The notes under the pieces were generated by a model that was not told the DNA's origin, did no database searches, and was given only the letters and a program-made list of their open reading frames with translations. Shown here in pieces: positions 1 through 6,216 of a stretch of 8,384 bases of DNA. Each line of letters begins with the position of its first letter. Position 1 is the stretch's first letter. This DNA is from Candidatus Neomicrothrix sp. UBA814 (GTDB lineage Bacteria; Actinomycetota; Acidimicrobiia; Acidimicrobiales; Poriferisodalaceae). The stretch lies in the NCBI GenBank assembly GCA_002296525.1, contig DBIA01000036.1:1-8384 (forward strand), in the 5' to 3' direction. The position numbers and the translations under genes are program-made.

Positions 1-1884
1 GGCTGTTTCTTCTTTCTTGCGTTCATCTGGGTTTGTGGTGCCAGTTTGTTTTTTAGGCTCCTCGTTGCTGGCTTTGATAGTGACGTCGACGGTTCGACCA
101 TCCGAGGTCACTATGTCTCCGTTAGAGCTGATGCGAACTTCGACCTTCGACCCGTCGGCTAGTAGAAGAGTTCCCGAGTCACCAGTCTCATCTATCCGAA
201 TATCTGTCAAGTCGCTTTTGGCGATGTGAGTTGCAGCTGTCTTGTCTTGGTTGTCTTTTGAGTCGACGGAGACTTTGGATCTCTCGTCAATGATTGTCGT
301 CGTTTGCGTTTTGTCGACGGTGTCGACTCGTAAATCTTTAACTTCGATCTTGTCTGTGATGATGCTGTTTACTTCAACTGTCCGCGATGTCACGTCGTCT
401 GCAACTAACAGTTCAGACGATTTCTCGATGGCATCCAGACGTTCTTCGACTGGAATTGATCTAGGTACGTAGGTGTCGACCTCGCCATCAGCGTCCACGG
501 CCACATCGACTCTCTGGTTACTACGAGGAATTTCCACGACCTTGACTGTCTGTCGTTGGTTGTCGACTATTTCGATCTTGGTGCTGGCCTCAGCCAACTG
601 AACCGATGTTCGCAGTTCAGGCTCAGCCACTATTCGAACTCGTTCAGTGGTTGACGCGATTGTCACCGTCGCTTCGGTTTGTTCTGCAACGTCAACATCA
701 ATTTTGAGACCACTTGGTTCGTTGAGAGGGTCAGGGTCTGGTGGCGCTTCAACTTTTATTGTTGCCTCATCGGAGACCACAACTGAACCCGCGCCAGTAT
801 CAGTGAATACAGACAGTTTCGCAGCACCATCCTCGACCGTTAATTCAGCGGCTTTAGTCCATTCCACTAACACCACATCGGTGCGTTGAGACCCTCGATC
901 GATTGGAGCGCCTCGAGTGACTGCTATCACACCATCACTGCCAGGAACCGCCGACTCCCCATCGAGCACACCGTCACCTCTCGTTAGGGTCCAGTTCCTC
1001 GTGGTGCTGGAGATTGCTAACAGCTGTTTGACACCTGTTCCCGAACCCTTAAAGGGTTCAGGAAAAGGCGCTTCGCGAACAGATAACGGTGTGAGATCCA
1101 TCAAACCGCTGCCACCCGTCCACGCCTCAGGGTCGTTGCTTTGATCAGCGGCGAAATAAGAGAACCGCCACCTATTCGCCTGGGTATCAACCTCTATGTA
1201 GCGTTGTTCGCCAGGCCAATTCGGGTCGTACACGTAGATCACGCCACGACCCTGGGCGTCTACATCCACTGCATAGGGCAACACACTGTGCCCACCAACT
1301 TTGGAATACACCCCCAACGTGTACTGCTCAGCAGACGGATCACCCAACGACGCCTGCAACTCAGTGACGATTGCGGCTACCGAACGTCCCCGCCACTGCT
1401 CAGTGGCTGTGATCACGTCGTCAAGGAACTGAGTTGCGAACAGTCGAGCCAGCCGATGCTCAACCTCGCTAGTCAGCGCCATTAACCCCGTTTCGGGATC
1501 CGCTCCGACCAAGAAACGGTCCATGCTCGCGACCGTCATGCCTTCACAGACCCCGTATTCCATCGAAGACGCAACCATCTCAATCCACTCCGCGGCAGCA
1601 GGCGTCGGTGTGCACACACCTTCAGATTCGACACACACTGCAGCGTCACCAAAAAGCGTTACAGCATCAGCCACGCTGAATCGCCCAGACTCAGAAGCCG
1701 CATAATTCCCAAACGCCCAACCGTGACGACCAACATCAAAACCCAACGAATCCGAAGCCTCTTCAGCTGAAATAACAGACGCAGCAGCCTCTAGAGGGGG
1801 AGCGGAAGAACCACCACAACTCGCACACAAAAAAAGCGCTACAAACAGTGTTTTGGTAACCCCAATAGTGCGAATCACACCCAT
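1..1884 (-). CDS. Secreted lipoprotein with papain-like cysteine-protease-type domain and long V/D/T-rich tail (partial, C-terminus missing)
   Basis: The minus frame from the ATG at 1884 stays open for 628 codons to the window edge; I checked every codon and found no stop. The N-terminus has Arg5 and Lys11, then a hydrophobic stretch ending LFLCAS-C23-GGSS. This looks like a lipoprotein signal with Cys23 lipidated, although Cys at -3 is not canonical. Residues about 40-250 contain YGVC113EGM at a helix start, GGH199SVLPYAV and YVYD220PNWPG, the order Cys-His-Asp/Asn expected of papain-fold peptidases or transglutaminase-like enzymes. C84 and C91 may pair; there is no cysteine after C113. Residues about 340-628 are rich in Val, Asp, Thr, Glu and Ser and nearly free of aromatics, suggesting an extended beta-rich surface region, ending in Lys/Glu-rich sequence. 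An in-frame ATG at 1911 (nine codons longer) is possible but gives a poorer signal peptide. The gene is divergent from the molybdenum hydroxylase. Enzymatic activity is inference; the substrate is unknown. Confidence 0.82.
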   Translation of the reverse strand, partial: MGVIRTIGVTKTLFVALFLCASCGGSSAPPLEAAASVISAEEASDSLGFDVGRHGWAFGNYAASESGRFSVADAVTLFGDAAVCVESEGVCTPTPAAAEWIEMVASSMEYGVCEGMTVASMDRFLVGADPETGLMALTSEVEHRLARLFATQFLDDVITATEQWRGRSVAAIVTELQASLGDPSAEQYTLGVYSKVGGHSVLPYAVDVDAQGRGVIYVYDPNWPGEQRYIEVDTQANRWRFSYFAADQSNDPEAWTGGSGLMDLTPLSVREAPFPEPFKGSGTGVKQLLAISSTTRNWTLTRGDGVLDGESAVPGSDGVIAVTRGAPIDRGSQRTDVVLVEWTKAAELTVEDGAAKLSVFTDTGAGSVVVSDEATIKVEAPPDPDPLNEPSGLKIDVDVAEQTEATVTIASTTERVRIVAEPELRTSVQLAEASTKIEIVDNQRQTVKVVEIPRSNQRVDVAVDADGEVDTYVPRSIPVEERLDAIEKSSELLVADDVTSRTVEVNSIITDKIEVKDLRVDTVDKTQTTTIIDERSKVSVDSKDNQDKTAATHIAKSDLTDIRIDETGDSGTLLLADGSKVEVRISSNGDIVTSDGRTVDVTIKASNEEPKKQTGTTNPDERKKEETA

Positions 1885-1967
1885 ACCGTTATCACACACC
1901 AGCCAAAACATCGCTGAAACAAAGGCCTCGCCTACAGTCGTAAGGGTTAGCTGCAAGGAGCGGTTGG
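1885..1967. promoter_or_regulatory. Divergent intergenic region between lipoprotein and molybdenum hydroxylase genes
   Basis: These 83 bp separate two genes that diverge, so both promoters should lie here or slightly inside the genes. On the minus strand, TGTGATAAC (complement of 1888-1896) resembles an extended -10 element only three bases before the lipoprotein ATG, and no good ribosome binding site precedes that ATG. A leaderless or near-leaderless transcript is therefore possible, but the spacing is short and a GTG at 1878 could be the true start. On the plus strand, TACAGT at 1932-1937 is a weak -10 candidate for the hydroxylase gene, with no convincing -35. No clear operator palindrome was seen. 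Confidence 0.35.
1955..1960 (+). promoter_or_regulatory. Ribosome binding site AAGGAG that fixes a TTG start
   Basis: AAGGAG lies seven bases before the TTG at 1968. It is the strongest Shine-Dalgarno match in the window and supports initiation of the molybdenum hydroxylase at this TTG. The protein that begins here (MSEDLPKLIGKGVPRVED) has the normal family N-terminus, IGKGVPRVEDERLLKG. Confidence 0.8.
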
Positions 1968-4286
1968 TTGTCTGAGGATCTACCCAAACTGATTGGGAAA
2001 GGAGTACCGCGCGTCGAAGATGAGCGACTGTTGAAAGGCGCCGGCCGTTTTACTGCCGCGCTTGACCTTCCAGGACAGGCCCATGTCGCATTTGTCCGAT
2101 CACCTGAGGCACATGCCGAGATTCGTTCACTAGATGCGAGCGCTGCTATCGCAGCAACGGGGGTTCTCTGCGTCCTCACTGGCGCAGACTACGAATCCGA
2201 TGGGCTGAAAACCCTGCTCCAGCCTGGCAGCCTCCCGGATCATCTCGACCCGACCCAACCGAGCCTGTCCGGTGACGAGCTATGCCCACCACCAGGAGCG
2301 TTACCGATCGTGGTGGACCGCGTCCGGCACGTAGGTGAAATCGTGGCTGTCGTCGTGGCCGAGACAGCAGAAGAGGCGGTCGACGCTGCCGAAATGGTCG
2401 TGGTGGACTATGAAACACTCCCAGCCGTAACTGACGCCCGAACCGCGTTAAGTGAAGGGGCACCGCACGTTTGGGAGTCCGGCAACCAATGTGTTGAAGC
2501 TGAGCGTGGCGATGCGTCCCTTGTCACGACAGCGATTGACGAGGCCGCGCACGTGGTGCGATTGTCGATACACAATCACCGTGTGCACGGTTCGCCAATC
2601 GAACCACGCAGCGCAGTGGCCCGCTTTGACCCTGCGTCTGGCCGCTACGAGTTATTGGCACCAAGCCAGGGAGTGCATCGGTTTCGCAGTGCGTTGGCGA
2701 AAGCGCTCGGTGTCGATAGCGCTGAAGTTCGGGTGGTGACGCCCGATGTCGGTGGAGGGTTCGGATTGCGTATCCCGTGCTCGAACGAATACCCGCTCCT
2801 GCTCTGGGCTAGTCGGAAATGCGACCGACCCCTGAAATGGGAAGGCACTCGCAGCGAGGCGTTTGTAAGCGATGTGCACAGCCGTGACACTTGCTGCGAC
2901 GGTGCGCTAGCGCTCACCGACGATGGAAAGATCATGGCCCTAAAACTCGACTACATCGGCAACGTTGGAGCCCATCCGGTGTCCTCAGCGGTGTTATCGA
3001 ACTTGCTGCGCATGGCAGGTCCCCCTTACGACGTTCCAGCGATGCACGTGAAAGTGCGTGGAGCGCTCACCAACACAACCCCAACATCGGTGTACCGAGG
3101 CGCGGGACGACCACAAGTCACGTACATAGTCGAGCGCTTAATGGATCTCGCAGCCGCTGTTACTGGACTTGATAGAGCAGAAATCCGGCGACGCAACCTC
3201 ATCAGGACCACCGACTTGCCCTACCGCACCAGACTGGGACTCACCTATGACTCCGGTGCGTTCAGCGACAACTTCGAAATGGCGCTCCGCCTCATCGACT
3301 GGGACAGCTTCGAAGCTCGCAGAGATGAAGCCCAACGTCGCGGCAAGCTAGCGGGTATCGGTGTAGCCAACTACCTCGAATCACCCGGCGCCGCTGCCTA
3401 CGAACGTACTGATGTCACAGTCGACGTCGATGGGACGGTCCGGGTAGTGATCGGCACCCAGGCATCGGGACAGGGCCATGAAACCAGCTTCGCTCAGGTG
3501 ATAGCCGAACTACTCGATGTGCCCATGAAATCTGTATCAATCGAGTTCGGTGATTCCGACCGCGCCGTCGGCGGTTCGGGCTCACACGCAGATCGCTCAA
3601 TGCGGTTAGGTGGAACGATCCTGATGCAGGCATGCGAGGACATTCTCAGCCAGTTCTCTATCCGCGCGGCAGAGCAACTTGGCGTAAAGCCCTCTGAGAT
3701 CAGCCTGGTAAACGGTAGGTGCATCACCGCTGATGGGCGTTCGGTCGGCTTGTTCGAAGTCGCGTCCGAAATGCCTCTCGCCGCAACGGCGGAGATCTCA
3801 ACTCGGCTGCATGCCCATCCCAACGGCGTCTCAGCCTGCGAGGTGGAGATCGACCCTGAGACCGGCGCCTTAGAGGTGACGCGCTACCTCAGCGTCGATG
3901 ATGTTGGTCGAGCTATCAATCCGATGATTGTCGAGGGTCAGCTGCACGGGGGTGCAGCGCAGGGCATCGGCGAAGCGCTCTTCGAAGAGATCGTGTACGA
4001 CCGTGACACAGGCCAACTCCTAACCGGGTCGTTTCTTGATTACAGGGTCCCTAGTGCGATGGAGATGCCGAGACTCGAGAGTCACATTGAGGAGTGCGTG
4101 ACCGCTAGTAACCCCCTCGGAATTAAGGGGGCAGGTGAAGCCGGTATCACTCCAGCAGCGGCTGCAATCGTTAGCGCCGCTGTCAATGCTTTACAAGCCT
4201 TCGGCGTGGAACACGTCGACACCCCTTTGTCGCCCGAACGCATCTGGCTTGCCATAAACCAAGCCGAGCTTCAGATTTCTGCGTAG
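1968..4286 (+). CDS. Xanthine dehydrogenase/CoxL-family molybdopterin-binding large subunit
   Basis: 772 residues, the usual full length for this family of cytoplasmic molybdenum hydroxylases, which hydroxylate heterocycles or aldehydes using water as oxygen donor. The order of domains is normal: a/b-hammerhead domain at about 10-155, then the Mo-cofactor domains. Visible motifs are VGGGFG at 261-266, VYRGAGR at 375-381, SGQGHET at 500-506 and the catalytic glutamate in GAGE at 721-724 (Glu724). The active-site loop resembles AYRGAGR of so-called form II CoxL and lacks the AYRCSFR cysteine loop of true aerobic CO dehydrogenase, so CO oxidation is unlikely. The FAD (medium) and 2x[2Fe-2S] (small) subunits are not encoded beside it: upstream is a divergent lipoprotein, downstream a Rieske oxygenase. 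They must be elsewhere, or electrons leave by another route. TTG start with a strong ribosome binding site. Family certain, substrate unknown. Confidence 0.95.
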   Translation: MSEDLPKLIGKGVPRVEDERLLKGAGRFTAALDLPGQAHVAFVRSPEAHAEIRSLDASAAIAATGVLCVLTGADYESDGLKTLLQPGSLPDHLDPTQPSLSGDELCPPPGALPIVVDRVRHVGEIVAVVVAETAEEAVDAAEMVVVDYETLPAVTDARTALSEGAPHVWESGNQCVEAERGDASLVTTAIDEAAHVVRLSIHNHRVHGSPIEPRSAVARFDPASGRYELLAPSQGVHRFRSALAKALGVDSAEVRVVTPDVGGGFGLRIPCSNEYPLLLWASRKCDRPLKWEGTRSEAFVSDVHSRDTCCDGALALTDDGKIMALKLDYIGNVGAHPVSSAVLSNLLRMAGPPYDVPAMHVKVRGALTNTTPTSVYRGAGRPQVTYIVERLMDLAAAVTGLDRAEIRRRNLIRTTDLPYRTRLGLTYDSGAFSDNFEMALRLIDWDSFEARRDEAQRRGKLAGIGVANYLESPGAAAYERTDVTVDVDGTVRVVIGTQASGQGHETSFAQVIAELLDVPMKSVSIEFGDSDRAVGGSGSHADRSMRLGGTILMQACEDILSQFSIRAAEQLGVKPSEISLVNGRCITADGRSVGLFEVASEMPLAATAEISTRLHAHPNGVSACEVEIDPETGALEVTRYLSVDDVGRAINPMIVEGQLHGGAAQGIGEALFEEIVYDRDTGQLLTGSFLDYRVPSAMEMPRLESHIEECVTASNPLGIKGAGEAGITPAAAAIVSAAVNALQAFGVEHVDTPLSPERIWLAINQAELQISA

Positions 4287-4351
4287 TCCTATCAAGCTGT
4301 GAAGCTAACGCTCAGTAAAAGCCCACTGCGACCATGGCACCGAGTCGCGCG

Positions 4352-4374
4352 GTTAGACGGGAGTCCCGGCTAAC
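4352..4374. repeat. Inverted repeat (two-part stem) in the hydroxylase-Rieske gap
   Basis: GTTAG at 4352-4356 pairs with CTAAC at 4370-4374, and inside it CGGG at 4358-4361 pairs with CCCG at 4365-4368 around a three-base loop, with a single A/G mismatch between the stems. It lies 66 bp after the hydroxylase stop. No T-run follows, so it is not a classical intrinsic terminator. It could weaken read-through, protect the 3' end of the upstream mRNA, or bind a regulator. Confidence 0.5.
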
Positions 4375-4406
4375 TAGCCCCGAAAACAAGCGACACAGAG
4401 CACAAC

Positions 4407-4424
4407 TCTGACGGAGTCAGACTC
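4407..4424. promoter_or_regulatory. Overlapping palindromes just upstream of the Rieske gene (possible operator or hairpin)
   Basis: TCTGAC at 4407-4412 and GTCAGA at 4416-4421 form a perfect 6-bp inverted repeat with a GGA centre. A second perfect dyad, GAGTC-A-GACTC at 4414-4424, overlaps it. The two structures exclude each other as RNA hairpins. They end seven bases before the AGGA ribosome binding site of the Rieske gene (4432-4435). A repressor or activator site, or control of translation, are both possible; no regulator gene is present in the window. Confidence 0.4.
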
Positions 4425-4444
4425 GATGGGTAGGATCTTTACTT

Positions 4445-5593
4445 GTGTTGAATTCAACTGCCCAGCCGATAATCGAAACCTTGCTGGAGAAAGCCTCAGC
4501 CGGTGAGCCATGGCGAAAAGAGCATTTGAAATTCTCTTCTGACAGATACTGCGATCCTCACTATTTGGAAACCGAGCGCAGGCTCCTCTTCAACTCATTG
4601 CCGCAAGTTGTTGCGTTAAGCGCCGACTTGCCAAACCCGGGTGACACTCTCACTCGCGAATGCGGTGACCTTGATGTCTTGTTAACAAGAGATGCTGATC
4701 AACGAGCTAATGCCTTTCTGAATGTCTGCAAACATCGCTCGGCGAAGGTAATGCCACAGGAAAGATCCTGCTCCAAACGGCTTGTCTGCCCATACCACGC
4801 TTGGACATATGACCTTCAAGGATCTTTGGTGGGTATCCCGGACAAACAATCATTCCCTGAGATGGAACTGCCACAAGATGGCTTGAAGCAACTGTCAATT
4901 CACGAAGCAGATGGTCTGATCTGGGTAACGCCCGCGATCAACGGCGAGGCGAAATTCGAACCGACGCTAGGAGCGTTCGTAGATGACTTTGTCAACTACG
5001 ACCTCGAGAATTATTTGCATTGGCGCAGCCACCACTTCGAACTAGAAATGAACTGGAAGCTCGTAATCGACACGTTCCTCGAGCCATATCATTTCGCCTC
5101 CCTTCACCGCGACACAGTTGGACCCATCTTCATTCCAAACCTGTGCCACGTTGAGCGGTCTGGCGCCCACCTGCGTGAGGTTTTGCCCCGCAGAACCATG
5201 CTCGACCTAAAAGAATCGAACCCGAACGAGTGGGATCTTGTCCCACACAGCGCACTGGTCTACCTACTGTTTCCCGCCACAGTGTTCGTGATGCAAATTG
5301 ACCATGTAGAAACCTGGCGCGTTAAACCACACCCAAGCGACCCCTCAAAGTCAATTTGTGACCTTGATTTCTATATTCCCGAAGAGATGACAGGGGACGA
5401 TGATCAAGAACACTGGGAAAAAAACTGGAAGCTCACAGTCGACACAGTCGTGAACGAAGATTTTCTCGCCATGGCAGGCGTGCAACGCGGCCTCACCTCG
5501 GGAGCATTCCCATCAATCAACGTCGGCGCAAACGAACCGGCTTTAGGAATGTTTCACACCATTCTGAACGAACAAATCGAACGCGGTACCTGA
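4445..5593 (+). CDS. Rieske [2Fe-2S] non-haem iron oxygenase, alpha subunit
   Basis: 382 residues, typical of the alpha subunit of ring-hydroxylating or demethylating oxygenases. The N-terminal Rieske domain shows C95-K-H97 and C115-P-Y-H118, the two-Cys/two-His ligands of the [2Fe-2S] cluster. The C-terminal domain carries NWK at 203-205 and E213-P-Y-H216-x4-H221, with a later Asp339 in VNEDF, giving the two-His/one-carboxylate iron site. Glu213 sits where naphthalene dioxygenase has its bridging Asp; a glutamate there is known from the carnitine oxygenase CntA, so a CntA/glycine-betaine-like N-dealkylating or hydroxylating enzyme is a fair guess. The start is GTG at 4445, nine bases after AGGA; TTG at 4448 is the alternative. 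No reductase or beta subunit is adjacent. It may share a pathway with the molybdenum hydroxylase 158 bp upstream, but the gap and its inverted repeats suggest a separate transcript. Substrate unknown. Confidence 0.93.
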   Translation: MLNSTAQPIIETLLEKASAGEPWRKEHLKFSSDRYCDPHYLETERRLLFNSLPQVVALSADLPNPGDTLTRECGDLDVLLTRDADQRANAFLNVCKHRSAKVMPQERSCSKRLVCPYHAWTYDLQGSLVGIPDKQSFPEMELPQDGLKQLSIHEADGLIWVTPAINGEAKFEPTLGAFVDDFVNYDLENYLHWRSHHFELEMNWKLVIDTFLEPYHFASLHRDTVGPIFIPNLCHVERSGAHLREVLPRRTMLDLKESNPNEWDLVPHSALVYLLFPATVFVMQIDHVETWRVKPHPSDPSKSICDLDFYIPEEMTGDDDQEHWEKNWKLTVDTVVNEDFLAMAGVQRGLTSGAFPSINVGANEPALGMFHTILNEQIERGT

Positions 5594-5675
5594 TCACCCA
5601 CCAGGTCATTCACTAGGAAACATGAACTTTTCAACGGCTACTGCCTCGCGAACCGCACCAGGTTTCAGAGGGTCA

Positions 5676-5703
5676 GGTTTCCGATAAAGCTAACGCTGGA
5701 ACC
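5676..5703 (+). terminator. Weak candidate terminator hairpin after the Rieske gene
   Basis: GGTTTCC at 5676-5682 can pair, with one bulged T, with GGAACC at 5698-5703, and AGC/GCT lies inside the loop. A pyrimidine-rich but not pure T stretch follows (TCTCTTTCCC). It lies between the convergent Rieske and membrane-protein genes, where a terminator is expected. The stem is imperfect and the U-tract poor. The rest of the 122-bp gap shows only an 8-bp direct repeat, CAGGTTTC at 5659-5666 and 5674-5681. Confidence 0.25.
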
Positions 5704-5715
5704 GAATCTCTTTCC

Positions 5716-6216
5716 CTACGTTTCAACTTTGTTGGCGACCGATGTCACAGTGATCCAAAGAATGGCCGCAGCGATACAACCTCTCGCCGTCCACAAAATA
5801 CTCCGAATCAAATTCCCGAACATCAGATCATTGTGCACCTCAGCATTGAATCCGCTCGCAAGGTCCCCATGGGCAGGTGCGGAGACGAAAGCGCTGAGAG
5901 CCATGATCGAAGCCATAAGGACTGCACCAACGACCGCTAATTTCCGAAGGCTGCCCGACAAGCAGACCAAGAGAACAAGCGCAGATAATCCCTCGACTAG
6001 CCAAGGAACCACCAATAGGAGCCCAATAACCTCAACGTGTTTAGCCTGAAAGTCCTCATAAGTTTCGCTGCCGACAAATGCGAACAATGGATAGTGCACG
6101 ATCTGAATGGTCCAAATCATTCCGACCATGAACCATGTAGATAACGCATGCACAGCTACGACGCACAACTCGTTGCGCGGGCTGAGCGAAAAACCCGCAG
6201 ACCTCATGTGTTTCAC
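5716..6216 (-). CDS. Four-helix integral membrane protein translationally coupled to photolyase
   Basis: 166 residues with four hydrophobic segments at about 18-40, 62-86, 92-112 and 135-160. Polar and aromatic residues lie in or beside the helices in a pattern that looks conserved rather than random: W35-x2-Q38-x2-HYPLF (41-45), H60, PWLVE (71-75), PAHG (114-117), H128, N135, R138, W142 and R145. Such buried His, Glu and Arg could bind a cofactor or metal, but I cannot name a function. The GTG start at 6216 overlaps the photolyase stop (GTGA) and has GAGGAAGG seven bases upstream, so it is preferred over the ATG at 6207. Coupling to a DNA-repair flavoprotein suggests a shared light or oxidative-stress response. 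I recall similar small membrane proteins in bacterial genomes as uncharacterised families, but cannot assign a Pfam name. Confidence 0.85.
   Translation of the reverse strand: MKHMRSAGFSLSPRNELCVVAVHALSTWFMVGMIWTIQIVHYPLFAFVGSETYEDFQAKHVEVIGLLLVVPWLVEGLSALVLLVCLSGSLRKLAVVGAVLMASIMALSAFVSAPAHGDLASGFNAEVHNDLMFGNLIRSILWTARGCIAAAILWITVTSVANKVET

Noticed and set aside
1141..1485. Plus-strand open frame opposite the lipoprotein gene
   Set aside because: It is the direct complement-frame shadow of the lipoprotein frame and has no protein-like features or ribosome binding site.
3494..3823. Minus-strand open frame of 109 codons inside the hydroxylase gene
   Set aside because: It lies opposite clearly coding sequence of a conserved enzyme and shows no family motif.
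1968..4286. Aerobic CO dehydrogenase (coxL) assignment
   Set aside because: The cysteine loop AYRCSFR needed for CO oxidation is replaced by VYRGAGR, and coxM/coxS are not adjacent.
4302..5697. AAGCTAACGCT present at 4302-4312 and 5687-5697, both after gene ends
   Set aside because: An 11-base match in a window of this size is expected several times by chance, and the flanks differ.
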